A stretch of 64,000 bases of DNA from Sphingopyxis panaciterrulae (GCF_014199295.1 NZ_JACIJH010000008.1:1-64000), one strand, 5' to 3'; positions 1 through 8,308 are shown, counted from the stretch's first letter. Made by a program: numbers and translations. Notes: generated from the letters alone by a model not told the origin.

Positions 1-138
1 AAGATCGTCGACATGTATATGCAGGGCAAGATCGAGATCGACCCGATGATCACCCACGTCATGGGGCTGGAAGAGATCAACAAGGGCTTCGACCTGATGC
101 ACGCGGGCGAAAGCATCCGCAGCGTCGTCGTGTTCTGA
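1..138 (+). CDS. frmA: S-(hydroxymethyl)glutathione dehydrogenase / class III alcohol dehydrogenase, C-terminal end
   Basis: Only the last 45 codons are in the window, open from base 1 to a TGA at 136-138. The tail, with a KGFDLMHAGESIRSVVVF-type end, is characteristic of class III alcohol dehydrogenases. These oxidise S-hydroxymethylglutathione, formed spontaneously from formaldehyde and glutathione, to S-formylglutathione. The identification is supported by fghA, encoding the next enzyme of the pathway, five genes on at 2154 and in the same orientation. An R3 palindrome lies directly after the stop. Confidence 0.85.
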   Translation, partial: KIVDMYMQGKIEIDPMITHVMGLEEINKGFDLMHAGESIRSVVVF

Positions 139-151
139 GCCGACTCCCTTT

Positions 152-242
152 TCCGTTCGCCCTGAGTTTGTCGAAGGGCCGTTCTTCCGTCATGCACCGG
201 GGCGAAGGAAGGACGATGCTTCGACAAGCTCAACACGAACGG
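152..242. repeat. R3 palindromic repeat (pair of inverted arms)
   Basis: The left arm reads CCGTTCGCCCTGAGTTTGTC and is answered by an inverted arm GACAAGCTCAACACGAACGG about 45 bases later. Related units sit at 40630-40719 and 42244-42331, with a divergent subfamily at 31552-31618 and 46442-46516. It fills the gap between frmA and purU and could fold as an RNA hairpin. Confidence 0.85.
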
Positions 243-283
243 ACTTTGAGGTTGGCCGTTCCGGTTGTGAGGGGAGCGACGAT

Positions 284-1144
284 TTGACCGCGTCCTATAT
301 CCTGACCTTCAGTTGTGTCGATACGGTCGGCATCGTCGCCGCAGTCACCGGTCTGCTCGCGGAACGCGACGGCTTCATTCTCGACAGCCAGCAATATGCC
401 GACCTCGATTCGGGGCGCTTCTTCATGCGCGTCGAGTTCCGCGGCGCGGGACCGCGCTTCCCTGAGGGGCTGGCCGGAGTGCAGGCCGCATTCGCGCCAA
501 TCGTCGCGCGCTTCACCATGGACGCGCGGCTCCGCGACCGCGCCGCCAAGCCGCGCTTCGTCATCGCGGTGTCGCAGGGCAGCCATTGCCTCAACGACCT
601 GCTCCACCGCTGGTCGACCGGCAATCTCGCGATCGACATCGTCGCCGTCGTCTCGAACCACGAGCATCAGCGCCGCCTGACCGAATGGCACGGCGTGCCC
701 TTTCATCATCTGCCGGTCAGCGACGCCAATCGCGCTGACCAAGAGGCCGCGATCCTGGACGTGATGGCGCGGGGGCAGGCGGATTATCTGGTGCTCGCGC
801 GCTATATGCAGGTGCTGTCGGGCGACCTGTCGGCACAGCTCGCGGGGCGCTGCATCAACATCCACCACAGCTTCCTGCCCGGCTTCAAGGGCGCGCGGCC
901 TTATCACCGCGCGCACGAGCGTGGGGTGAAGCTGATCGGCGCGACCGCGCATTTCGTCACCGGTGACCTCGACGAAGGGCCGATCATCGAACAGGCGGTC
1001 GAGCGCGTCGACCACCGCCAGTCGGTCGACGACCTGATCCGCACCGGGCGCGACATCGAGGCGCAGGTTCTCGCGCGCGCGGTGCGCTGGGTCGCCGAGC
1101 AGCGGGTGCTGATCGACGGGCGCAAGACGGTGGTGTTCCGCTAG
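284..1144 (+). CDS. purU: Formyltetrahydrofolate deformylase
   Basis: Hydrolyses 10-formyltetrahydrofolate to formate and tetrahydrofolate in the cytoplasm. The 286-residue protein has an N-terminal ACT-type regulatory domain (about residues 1-80) and a C-terminal formyltransferase domain with the NIHHSFLPGFKGARPYH block near residue 190 and a catalytic aspartate in GDLDEGPII near residue 226. Length is normal for PurU. The start is TTG at 284, chosen because a GAGGGGAG Shine-Dalgarno lies a few bases upstream at 269-276 and the protein begins at once with the ACT fold. Lying between frmA and fghA, it probably links formaldehyde detoxification to the C1-folate pool by releasing formate and free folate. 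Confidence 0.93.
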   Translation: MTASYILTFSCVDTVGIVAAVTGLLAERDGFILDSQQYADLDSGRFFMRVEFRGAGPRFPEGLAGVQAAFAPIVARFTMDARLRDRAAKPRFVIAVSQGSHCLNDLLHRWSTGNLAIDIVAVVSNHEHQRRLTEWHGVPFHHLPVSDANRADQEAAILDVMARGQADYLVLARYMQVLSGDLSAQLAGRCINIHHSFLPGFKGARPYHRAHERGVKLIGATAHFVTGDLDEGPIIEQAVERVDHRQSVDDLIRTGRDIEAQVLARAVRWVAEQRVLIDGRKTVVFR

Positions 1145-1267
1145 GGCGGGCTCGCTATGCTTCCGGGTTCGTCATTTTCGGGGAATGCAAAACATCATGG
1201 CGGCTGGTCCTGACCGGCGGGGCAGAGTAGGTGGCGATTCGCAACCAAAACCGGAGGAGCGGACATC

Positions 1268-1645
1268 ATGTACAGTCACAATATGGTCGGGTCGAACGAC
1301 CTCGACGCGTCGAAGACATTCTACGACGCGACCTTTCAGGCGATCGGCGGCAAGCCGGGGATCGTCGACGACAAGGGGCGCCTCATCTACGTGCACAACG
1401 GCGGCCTGTTCCTGGTGACCAAGCCGATCGACGGCCAGCCGGCGACGGTCGGCAACGGCTGCACCATCGGTATCGCGATGGCGAATCCGGAGCAGGCCGA
1501 CGCCTGGCATGCGGCGGGCGTCGAGGCCGGCGGCACCGCGATCGAAGACCCGCCGGGCGTGCGCGAGGGCAATGGCATGAAAATGTATCTCGCCTATCTG
1601 CGCGATCCCTCGGGCAACAAGCTCTGCGCGCTGCACCGGATGTAG
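1268..1645 (+). CDS. VOC (glyoxalase/bleomycin-resistance) family protein
   Basis: A 125-residue single-domain protein with the vicinal-oxygen-chelate fold. It begins MYSHNMVGSNDLDASKTFYDA, where a metal-ligand or structural His and the SKTFYDA helix are typical, and ends with the DPSGNKLCALHRM strand that marks these proteins. An AGGAG Shine-Dalgarno is present just upstream (1254-1261). VOC proteins of this subgroup are frequent in glutathione-dependent formaldehyde clusters, but no specific reaction has been assigned to them. A role with S-hydroxymethylglutathione or another glutathione adduct is inference from position only. Confidence 0.8.
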   Translation: MYSHNMVGSNDLDASKTFYDATFQAIGGKPGIVDDKGRLIYVHNGGLFLVTKPIDGQPATVGNGCTIGIAMANPEQADAWHAAGVEAGGTAIEDPPGVREGNGMKMYLAYLRDPSGNKLCALHRM

Positions 1646-1653
1646 GACCGATC

Positions 1654-2157
1654 ATGCGCGGCGAAGCGGGCCTGATGGCGGATTTGAATGCGCTTTCCGT
1701 CCCTTTCGCCGCGCACGAGCATGTCGCGGTGTTCACCGTTGCCGAAAGCGATGCGGTGACCGCCGTGATTCCGGGTGCCCATACCAAGAATCTGTTTTTG
1801 AAGGACGCCGCTGGCGCCTTCTGGCTCGTCACCGTGCCGGCGGAGGCGCGCGTGGACCTGAAGGCGCTCCCCGGCGCCATCGGCTGCAAGCGCGTCAGCT
1901 TCGGCAAGGCCGAGGACATGCAGCGCCTGCTCGGTATCGCGCCGGGATCGGTGACCCCGCTCGCCGCGATCAATGCGCCGCCCGGCAGCATCGGCGTGGT
2001 GCTCGACGCGGGGCTCGCGGCGGAGGGTCGCGTCAATGTCCATCCGCTGCGCAACACCGGAACGCTCGGGCTGTCGGGCGCGGCGATACTGGACCTGCTC
2101 CGCCATTGGGGCCATGATCCGCGAACCGCTCCCATCCCGATGCAGGACCCCCGATGA
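1654..2157 (+). CDS. YbaK/ProX-like aminoacyl-tRNA deacylase domain protein
   Basis: A 167-residue free-standing editing-domain protein. It resembles the prolyl-tRNA deacylase (ProX/PrdX, YbaK) family, which hydrolyses alanyl- or cysteinyl-tRNAPro and other mischarged tRNAs. Landmarks are HTKNLFLKDAAGAFWLVTVP near residues 40-60, the VSFG(K)AEDMQRLLGI segment, the glycine-rich IAPGSVTPLAAIN segment and a C-terminal NVHPLRNTGTLGLS motif. The start is ATG at 1654; an in-frame ATG at 1675 is an alternative. Its TGA overlaps the ATG of fghA by four bases (ATGA at 2154-2157), so the two are probably translationally coupled. Confidence 0.85.
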   Translation: MRGEAGLMADLNALSVPFAAHEHVAVFTVAESDAVTAVIPGAHTKNLFLKDAAGAFWLVTVPAEARVDLKALPGAIGCKRVSFGKAEDMQRLLGIAPGSVTPLAAINAPPGSIGVVLDAGLAAEGRVNVHPLRNTGTLGLSGAAILDLLRHWGHDPRTAPIPMQDPR

Positions 2158-3002
2158 CTCTCGAAACCGTCTCGACCAACCGCAGCCATGGCGGCACGCA
2201 GGGCGTCTATCGACACCGCAGCGACACGACCGGCACCGACATGAGTTTCGCGGTCTTCGTCCCCGACCATGAAGCGGGCGCGAAGCTGCCCGTGCTCTGG
2301 TATCTCTCGGGGCTGACCTGCACCCACGCGAATGTGACGGAAAAGGGCGAATATCGCGCTGCCTGCGCGGAGCATGGGGTGATCTTCGTCGCCCCCGACA
2401 CCAGCCCGCGCGGCGAGGGGGTTCCCGACGACCCCGACGGCGCGTGGGACTTCGGGCTCGGCGCCGGCTTCTACGTCGATGCGACCGCGGAGCCGTGGGC
2501 CCAGCATTATCGCATGCGCTCCTATATCGAGGACGAACTGCCCTCGCTGATCCTGCGCGACTTTCCCGCCGCCGACCTGACGCGGCAGGGGATCACCGGT
2601 CATTCGATGGGCGGGCACGGCGCGCTGACCGTCGCGCTGCGAACCCCCGACCGCTTCCGCTCGGTCTCGGCCTTTTCGCCGATCGTCGCGCCGACGCAGT
2701 GCCCGTGGGGCGAAAAGGCGCTGACGGGCTATCTGGGCGAGGATCGCGAGGCCTGGGGCGCCTACGACGCCTGCGCGCTGATCGCGGCCGGCGCGCGATT
2801 GCCCGATCTGCTCGTCGACCAAGGCGATGCCGATACTTTTCTGGCCGGGCAGCTCAAGACCGAGCTGCTGGTCGAGGCGTGCGAGCGCGCCGGACAGAAA
2901 GCGACGATCCGCATGCAGCCGGGCTACGATCATAGCTATTATTTCATCTCGACCTTCATGGCCGAGCATGTCGCGTGGCACGCCGAGCGGTTGAAGGGGT
3001 AA
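2154..3002 (+). CDS. fghA: S-formylglutathione hydrolase
   Basis: Cytoplasmic serine esterase that hydrolyses S-formylglutathione to formate and glutathione, completing the pathway begun by FrmA. The 282-residue protein has the esterase-D fold with the nucleophile elbow GHSMGGHGAL at about residues 148-157, WYLSGLTCT in the oxyanion region near residue 60, an Asp in DQGDAD, and the C-terminal catalytic His in GYDHSYYF near residue 262. Length matches the family. The start overlaps the preceding stop, so it is the last gene of the formaldehyde operon. Confidence 0.95.
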   Translation: MTLETVSTNRSHGGTQGVYRHRSDTTGTDMSFAVFVPDHEAGAKLPVLWYLSGLTCTHANVTEKGEYRAACAEHGVIFVAPDTSPRGEGVPDDPDGAWDFGLGAGFYVDATAEPWAQHYRMRSYIEDELPSLILRDFPAADLTRQGITGHSMGGHGALTVALRTPDRFRSVSAFSPIVAPTQCPWGEKALTGYLGEDREAWGAYDACALIAAGARLPDLLVDQGDADTFLAGQLKTELLVEACERAGQKATIRMQPGYDHSYYFISTFMAEHVAWHAERLKG

Positions 3003-3018
3003 GCCGGCCGGAAAATGT

Positions 3019-3106
3019 GCGTCCCCGCGAAGGCGGGGACCCCGTGCGCTCTTGCGCACACCTTTGCTCTTGGCGGCTCCGGGCTCCTGCCTTCGCGGGA
3101 GCACTC
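3019..3106. repeat. R5 palindromic repeat, between convergent genes
   Basis: Arms GTCCCCGCGAAGGCGGGGAC and CCTGCCTTCGCGGGAGC bracket about 40 bases. The left arm is itself a hairpin. It lies between the convergent fghA and quinone oxidoreductase genes, where it may act as a bidirectional transcription stop. Relatives are at 10548-10626 and 20755-20827. Confidence 0.75.
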
Positions 3107-3128
3107 AAGTTTTATGTCTGGTGGCGGT

Positions 3129-4106
3129 TCACGGAATCAACAGCGTTGACCCCGTCGTTCTGCCCGCTTCGAGGTCGGCGTGCGCCCGCGCCGCGTCCTG
3201 CAGGCCATAGCGCTGCCCGACGGTGACCGCGACCGTGCCGTCCGCGATCATCTCGAACACCCGCGCCGCGCCCGCCGCGCGCTCGCCGGGGTCCAGATAA
3301 TAGTCGAACAGCGTCGGCCGGGTGACGAACTGTGACCCGTGGCGCGCCAGCACGCCCAGGTTGACGCCGCTCACCGGTCCGCCGGCATTGCCGTAGCTGA
3401 CGATCAACCCGCGCCGCGCGGTGGCTTTCAGCGACACGTCCCATGTCGTCATGCCGATGCCGTCGAAGGTGACGGGCACGCCTTGCCCGTCGGTGATCTC
3501 GCGGACGTGCGCCGCGACATCCTCCTCCTTGTAGCGGATGACATGGTCGGCGCCCGCGTCGCGCGCTGCCTGTTCCTTGGCTTCGGTGCTGACGGTGCCG
3601 ATCACGGTCGCGCCAACCGCCTTCAGCCACTGGACGAGGATCAGTCCGACTCCGCCCGCCGCGGCGTGGACCAGCACGGGCCAGCCCGCCTCGACCTTCG
3701 CGCAGCGCTCGACGAGTGCTTCGACGGTGCAGGCTTTGAGCAGCGCGGCGGCGGCGGTGTCGTCGTCGATGTTCGCCGGCAGCTTGAACAGCGACGCGGC
3801 GGGGACGATCCGCGCGCTCGCATAGGCATCGCGTTGCGGCCCGAAGGTCGCGACCCGGTCGCCGGGCCGGAGCCCATGCACCTCGGGCCCGACCGCGACG
3901 ACCTCGCCAGCCGCCTCGACGCCCAATCCGCTCGGCAGCTCGACTGGATAGGTGCCGTCGCGATGATAGGTGTCGAGATAGTTGAGCCCCACGGCGGTCT
4001 GGCGCACCAGCACCTGACCGGGGCCGGGCTCGCCGAGCGTCACTTCGCGCCAGTCGATGACCTCGGGGCCGCCCTGCGTCTCGATAAAGGCCTGGGTCGC
4101 TTGCAT
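3129..4106 (-). CDS. NADPH:quinone oxidoreductase (MDR zinc-independent family)
   Basis: A 325-residue medium-chain dehydrogenase/reductase of the zinc-independent quinone oxidoreductase branch (QorA-like), which transfers electrons from NADPH to quinones. The N-terminal GroES-like domain carries VGLNYLDTYHRDGTYP (about residues 38-53) and LGVEAAGEVVAVG. The Rossmann domain carries VHAAAGGVGLILVQWLKAVGA near residue 146, the usual nucleotide-binding signature. No structural-zinc cysteine cluster is seen, as expected. It stands alone between R5 and R2 repeats; substrate specificity cannot be read from the sequence. Confidence 0.9.
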   Translation of the reverse strand: MQATQAFIETQGGPEVIDWREVTLGEPGPGQVLVRQTAVGLNYLDTYHRDGTYPVELPSGLGVEAAGEVVAVGPEVHGLRPGDRVATFGPQRDAYASARIVPAASLFKLPANIDDDTAAAALLKACTVEALVERCAKVEAGWPVLVHAAAGGVGLILVQWLKAVGATVIGTVSTEAKEQAARDAGADHVIRYKEEDVAAHVREITDGQGVPVTFDGIGMTTWDVSLKATARRGLIVSYGNAGGPVSGVNLGVLARHGSQFVTRPTLFDYYLDPGERAAGAARVFEMIADGTVAVTVGQRYGLQDAARAHADLEAGRTTGSTLLIP

Positions 4107-4179
4107 CGCGCATCTCCTGCTGTTCCGTCCATCTGGTGGGCCGGAGAGTGAGGCGCAAGAGGGAGTCGTCCATTGACGT

Positions 4180-4276
4180 CGTCATTGCGAGGAGGCCCGG
4201 ACCTGATCCGGGGCGACGCGGCAATCCAGGGCGACGCAGAGCCGCTCTGGATTGCTTCGCTACGCTCGCAATGACG
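4180..4276. repeat. R2 palindromic repeat, variant with an R1-like core
   Basis: Outer arms GTCATTGCGAGGAGGC and GCTCGCAATGAC match R2. The interior contains CGGACCTGATCCGGGG, an R1-like stretch, followed by two CAATCCAG/CTGGATTG half-sites. It lies between the divergent quinone oxidoreductase start and the end of the DEAD-box gene. Confidence 0.75.
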
Positions 4277-4293
4277 GGAAGGTAATGGCTGGT

Positions 4294-6117
4294 TTACTTC
4301 GGCCGACGCGGGCTGCGCTGGCCGTAGGGCTTGGGCTTGTAGCGCTCGGTCTTGTCGCGCGGGCCGCCGGGGCCGCGCGGGCCGCGGTCGCTGCCGGGCG
4401 CGCGGCCGAGCGTATTGCGCGGCGCTTTGTCGCGCGGCGCCTTCTCGCGCCGCGGCGGATAGGCCGCGCCGCCGGGCGCCGGGGTGATCGCGACGCCGCT
4501 GTCGTCCTCGCCGTCGGCGTTGGCGCTGCGCTGGATCGCCTCGGCGAAGCGGTCGGCGATGGCGAGCGGGATGTTGAACAAGGTCTCGCTCGGCCCGATG
4601 CGGATCGCGCCGATCTCATGCTTGGTCACATGGCCGCGGCGGCAGAGCAGGGGCAGGATCCAGCGCGGGTCGGCATTCTGGCGGCGGCCGATGTTGAGCC
4701 GGAACCAGACGCTGTCGTCGAACTGCTCGCGGCGCGGGCCACGCTCTCCGCGCTCCTGATGTCCGCCCTCGCGCTCAAAGCGTTCGCCCCGCTCGCGGCG
4801 CGGCGGTTGCCCGGCGTCGAGCAGATCCTCGGGCGGTGGCAGCGTCGCGCGGTGCGCGCGGACGAGCGAGGCGGCGATATCCTCGGCCGAGCGCTCGGTG
4901 AGCAGTCGCTGCGCGAGTTCGAGGTCGTCGGCCTCATGCTCGACGGGAGCCAGCAATTTCTCGATCAGCCGTTCCTGGTCGCGGTGACGGACATCGTTCG
5001 CGGTCGGCGCGTTCATCCACTCGGCCTCGATCCGTGCGCCGCGCAGCATGCCGTCGACGCGGCGGCGGCGCGGATAGGGGACGATCAGCACCGCCGTACC
5101 CTTCTTGCCCGCGCGCCCGGTGCGGCCCGAACGGTGCTGAAGCGTCTCGGCATCGCGCGGAATCTCGACATGGATGACGAGGCTCAGGCTCGGCAGGTCG
5201 ATGCCGCGCGCAGCGACGTCGGTCGCGACGCACACCCGCGCGCGGCGGTCGCGCAGCGCCTGCAGCGCGTGGTTGCGCTCGTTCTGGCTATGCTCGCCCG
5301 ACAGCGCGACCGCGGCGAAACCGCGATTGACCAGCCGCGCGTGAAGGCGGCGGACATTGTCGCGCGTCGCGCAGAACAGCATCGCCGTGTCGGGTTCGTG
5401 CAGGCGCAGCAGGTTGATGACCGCGCCTTCGATATCGGCGGGGGCGACGGTGACGACCTGATAGGCGATGTCGCCGTGCCCGCGGTCCTCGCCGACGGTC
5501 GAGATGCGCAGGGCATCGCGCTGATAGCGCTTGGCGAGCTGCGCGATCGGTTTCGGGATCGTCGCCGAAAAGAGCAGAGTGCGGCGCGTTTCGGGCGTCG
5601 CGTCGAGAATTTCCTCAAGGTCCTCGCGGAACCCCATGTCGAGCATCTCGTCGGCCTCGTCGAGCACCGCGACGCGCAGGTTTTCGAGGTCGAGCGCGCC
5701 GCGTTCGAGATGATCGCGCAGCCGCCCCGGCGTGCCGACGACGATATGCACGCCCTGATTCAGCGCGCGGCGCTCGCGGCTCGCGTCCATGCCGCCGACG
5801 CAGGTCGCGATGCGCGCGCCGGCCCTGGCATAAAGCCAGCCGAGCTCGCGACTGACCTGCAGCGCCAGCTCGCGCGTCGGCGCGACGATCAGCGCGAGCG
5901 GCGCGGTCGCGAAGGGCAGGCGGCCGTCGTCGAACAGCTCGTCCGCCATCGCGAGGCCAAAGGCGACGGTCTTGCCCGATCCGGTCTGCGCCGAGACGAG
6001 CAGGTCGCGACCATGCGCCTCGGCTTCGGTGACCTGCGCCTGGACGGGGGTCAGCGACTCATAGCCGCGCGCGGTCAGAGCCTCCACAAGGACGGGCGAA
6101 AGATGATCGAAAGACAT
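4294..6117 (-). CDS. DEAD-box ATP-dependent RNA helicase with DbpA-type RNA-binding domain
   Basis: A 607-residue RNA helicase. Core motifs in order are the Q-motif region (TPVQAQV, about residues 22-28), Walker A AQTGSGKT, PTRELALQ, DEAD, SAT and HRSGRTGRAGKKG. The segment around DSVWFRLNIGRRQNADPRWI followed by GHVTKHEIGAIRIG resembles the DbpA RNA-binding domain (PF03880), and the tail is very rich in Arg, Lys, Pro and Gly. This architecture fits the DeaD/CsdA and DbpA group, which acts in ribosome assembly and cold adaptation. The start is taken as the ATG at 6117; an in-frame ATG at 6126 would add three residues. Upstream in-frame sequence runs through an R1 repeat and is unlikely to be coding. 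Confidence 0.93.
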   Translation of the reverse strand: MSFDHLSPVLVEALTARGYESLTPVQAQVTEAEAHGRDLLVSAQTGSGKTVAFGLAMADELFDDGRLPFATAPLALIVAPTRELALQVSRELGWLYARAGARIATCVGGMDASRERRALNQGVHIVVGTPGRLRDHLERGALDLENLRVAVLDEADEMLDMGFREDLEEILDATPETRRTLLFSATIPKPIAQLAKRYQRDALRISTVGEDRGHGDIAYQVVTVAPADIEGAVINLLRLHEPDTAMLFCATRDNVRRLHARLVNRGFAAVALSGEHSQNERNHALQALRDRRARVCVATDVAARGIDLPSLSLVIHVEIPRDAETLQHRSGRTGRAGKKGTAVLIVPYPRRRRVDGMLRGARIEAEWMNAPTANDVRHRDQERLIEKLLAPVEHEADDLELAQRLLTERSAEDIAASLVRAHRATLPPPEDLLDAGQPPRRERGERFEREGGHQERGERGPRREQFDDSVWFRLNIGRRQNADPRWILPLLCRRGHVTKHEIGAIRIGPSETLFNIPLAIADRFAEAIQRSANADGEDDSGVAITPAPGGAAYPPRREKAPRDKAPRNTLGRAPGSDRGPRGPGGPRDKTERYKPKPYGQRSPRRPK

Positions 6118-6159
6118 GGTTTTCATATTCCTTGCGGCACTGCCTCGCCGCCGAATTAT

Positions 6160-6242
6160 CGTCACCCCGGACTTGATCCGGGGTCCATGGCCCGAAAGTG
6201 CAGCGTCAGGCCATGGATGCCGGATCAAGTCCGGCATGACGA
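6160..6242. repeat. R1 palindromic repeat
   Basis: Arms CGTCACCCCGGACTTGATCC and GATCAAGTCCGGCATGACG around a loop holding CCATGG on both sides. It lies upstream of the DEAD-box helicase and downstream of the flavoprotein gene, both on the minus strand. Confidence 0.85.
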
Positions 6243-6263
6243 GGGTGATAGGGTGTCCGTTTC

Positions 6264-7445
6264 CTAAAGGGTCTGGCCTGCCGCATATCCGCTGGCCCAG
6301 GCCCATTGAAAATTATAGCCGCCCAGCCATCCGGTGACGTCCACGGCTTCGCCGATCGCATAGAGGCCCGGGAGGCTTTTGGCCATCATTGTTTGCGAGG
6401 ACAGACCGGCGGTCGAAATGCCGCCCGCGGTGACCTCGGCTTTGGCGAAGCCTTCGGTGCCGTTGGGATGGAAGGTCCAACGCTTCAGTCGCACCTCGGC
6501 GTCCGCGAGCTTGCGGTCGCTCTGCGCGCCGAGTTCGCCGGGCAGGGCGAGGCGCTCGGTCAGCACCTGCGCGAGGCGGTCGGGCAGGGCGCCCCCTAGC
6601 GCCGCCGCCAGTGTCGCGCGCGGCCGCGCGCGTTTCGCTTCGACCAGCCAGCCCGGCGCGGCGTCGGGCAGAAAGTCGATCGTGACCGGCTCGCCATGGC
6701 GCCAATAGCTGCTCGCCTGCAGGATCGCGGGGCCGGACAGCCCGCGGTGCGTGAACAGCGCCGCCTCGCGGAACGCCGCCTTGCCCGCGCGTGCCTCCAC
6801 CGGCGTCGCGACGCCCGACAGCTCGCGAAACAGCACATCCGCGCCGCCCAGGGTCAGCGGGACCAGCGCCGGGCGCGGCTCGACCACCTTCAGCCCGAAC
6901 CGACGCGCGAGGTCGTAGGCGAAACCGGTCGCGCCCATTCTGGGGATCGACGGCCCGCCGGTCGCGATGACGAGATTGGGGGCGGTGAAGCGGAAGTTGC
7001 CGAAAGTGCCACGGAACGTCGCATCCGAATGCTCAACCTCACTCAAGCTTTGACCGCAGCGGATGTCGACCTTGCCCTTCGCGGTTTCCGCCAGCAGCAT
7101 CGCGACGATCTGCCGCGCCGAGCCGTCGCAGAAGAGCTGTCCCAGCGTTTTCTCGTGCCAGGCGATGCCGTGGCGGTCGACCAGCGCGATGAAATCCGCG
7201 GGCGTGTAGCGTGCCAGCGCCGACTTGGCGAAATGCGGGTTGGCCGACAGATAACGCTCGGGGCCGGTGTGGATGTTGGTGAAGTTGCAACGTCCGCCGC
7301 CCGAGATCAGGATCTTCTTGCCCACCTGATCGGCCTGGTCGAGCAGCAGCACGCGGCGCCCGCGTTGCCCCGCGGTCGCGGCGCACATCAGCCCGGCCGC
7401 GCCGGCGCCCAGCACGATGGCGTCGTAATCGGCGATGCCGGTCAT
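6264..7445 (-). CDS. NAD(P)/FAD-dependent oxidoreductase, HI0933/BaiN-like
   Basis: A 393-residue flavoprotein of the HI0933 family. The FAD-binding motif VLGAGAAGLMCAATAGQRG sits at about residues 9-27, followed by LLLDQADQVGKKILISGGGRCNFTN, the second diagnostic block. The C-terminal end YAIGEAVDVTGWLGGYNFQWAWASGYAAG is the FAD-closing motif. Members are annotated as aminoacetone oxidase-like or BaiN-like, but the real substrate is usually unknown. The start at 7445 is chosen because upstream in-frame codons fall in an R6 repeat. Confidence 0.9.
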   Translation of the reverse strand: MTGIADYDAIVLGAGAAGLMCAATAGQRGRRVLLLDQADQVGKKILISGGGRCNFTNIHTGPERYLSANPHFAKSALARYTPADFIALVDRHGIAWHEKTLGQLFCDGSARQIVAMLLAETAKGKVDIRCGQSLSEVEHSDATFRGTFGNFRFTAPNLVIATGGPSIPRMGATGFAYDLARRFGLKVVEPRPALVPLTLGGADVLFRELSGVATPVEARAGKAAFREAALFTHRGLSGPAILQASSYWRHGEPVTIDFLPDAAPGWLVEAKRARPRATLAAALGGALPDRLAQVLTERLALPGELGAQSDRKLADAEVRLKRWTFHPNGTEGFAKAEVTAGGISTAGLSSQTMMAKSLPGLYAIGEAVDVTGWLGGYNFQWAWASGYAAGQTL

Positions 7446-7451
7446 CCGCGC

Positions 7452-7627
7452 CGTCCCCCTTGATGGGGGAGGGATATGAAGCATTGCTGCGCAGCGGCTA
7501 GGCGAAGTTGGATGGGGGTGAGGTTGCGTCCTTGCACCGCCGCTTCAGGTCGAGGTCGCACCCCCTCCGCTGCGACTAGGCGACGGCGTCGCCAAGTCTC
7601 GCGGCCTCCCCCATCAAGGGGGAGGGT
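7452..7627. repeat. R6 palindromic repeat, long form
   Basis: Outer arms CCCCCTTGATGGGGGAGGG and CCTCCCCCATCAAGGGGGAG bracket about 135 bases containing GGATGGGGGTGAGG and CCGCTGCGACTAGGCGA. Parts of the same unit recur at 27253-27388, 33667-33712 plus 34044-34170, and 40518-40600, which shows that this is a dispersed element and not a single terminator. Confidence 0.8.
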
Positions 7628-7655
7628 CGGATGAGACCAGAGTTCCATGGTGACC

Positions 7656-7835
7656 TTAGTGCAGCTTCGCGATCGACAGGCCATCGGCCTTGGCGCGAAT
7701 CTTCACCGATTCCTCGCTGCGGGTCAGCGCCCTGGCGATCGCCTTCAGCGCCATGCCCTTCTTCGCGAGCATATGCAGCTTGTCGATCTCGGCCGCAGTC
7801 CATGGCTGTTTGTGGCGTTCGAAGCGGTCCTTCAT
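7656..7835 (-). CDS. Small SANT/Myb-like DNA-binding-type protein
   Basis: A 59-residue protein encoded from ATG at 7835 to TAA at 7656-7658. Residues 9-50 (KQPWTAAEIDKLHMLAKKG, then LKAIARALTRSEESVKIRAK) form a SANT/Myb-like helix-turn-helix. The opening tryptophan, acidic first helix and SEESVKIRA recognition helix resemble small alphaproteobacterial proteins of this kind. Its ATG overlaps the TGA of the upstream GreA/GreB-like gene (ATGA at 7835-7832), so the two are probably translationally coupled. DNA binding is inferred from the fold; targets are unknown. Confidence 0.8.
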   Translation of the reverse strand: MKDRFERHKQPWTAAEIDKLHMLAKKGMALKAIARALTRSEESVKIRAKADGLSIAKLH

Positions 7836-8308
7836 GCCATGACCTCTGCATCGGCGCTGGCGGCGAGGATGGCGATCGCGTCCTCGCGGCCCTGGAATGC
7901 GACCATCTCGCCAGCCTCGGCGCCCATCAGCGCGCGGCCGAGCGGCGCGGTGAAGGCGATGCGATGCGCGGCGGGCTCGGCCTCGTCGTGGCCGACAATG
8001 GTGACGTGACGCTCGGTCCCGTTCAGGCGATAGGCGACGCGGCTGCCGATGCCGACGACATCGGCCGCGGGCGCCGGCTGGATTTCGGCAGTCGCCTTGC
8101 GGGTCCCGAAATAGCGGAGCTGGCGCATCAGCTTCTTGCGCGCCTCGTCGTCGGGAGCCGCCGCGACCAACGCCTCGAGCCGCGCGACCTCTTCGGCCAG
8201 CAGGCGGGCCCCGTGCGGCGTGACGAGGTTGGCGCCGACCGGGATCGGCAGCTCATATTCGGGTTCCTTATGCTCGTCGTCGCTTTCGCGGCGAAACGCT
8301 ACGCTCAT
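7832..8308 (-). CDS. GreA/GreB-family transcription elongation factor-like protein
   Basis: A 158-residue protein related to GreA/GreB, which act in the secondary channel of RNA polymerase to rescue backtracked complexes. The N-terminal half (LVTPHGARLLAEEVARLEAL, about residues 29-48) is the coiled-coil finger. The C-terminal half (GIGSRVAYRLNGTERHVTIVG, then APLGRALMGAEAGEMVAFQG) is the FKBP-like domain with the LGRALMGA signature. The two acidic residues at the coiled-coil tip cannot be assigned with certainty in the loop around AAAPDDEARKK. It is the first gene of a two-gene unit with the SANT-like miniprotein. Confidence 0.88.
   Translation of the reverse strand: MSVAFRRESDDEHKEPEYELPIPVGANLVTPHGARLLAEEVARLEALVAAAPDDEARKKLMRQLRYFGTRKATAEIQPAPAADVVGIGSRVAYRLNGTERHVTIVGHDEAEPAAHRIAFTAPLGRALMGAEAGEMVAFQGREDAIAILAASADAEVMA

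Noticed and set aside
4252..6267. 671-codon plus-strand frame opposite the DEAD-box helicase
   Set aside because: The helicase motifs are on the minus strand; the plus frame reads as low-complexity Ala/Arg and continues into an R1 repeat.
7576..7851. 91-codon frame overlapping the SANT-like gene
   Set aside because: It is a frame-shifted reading of the real 59-codon gene and continues into an R6 repeat.
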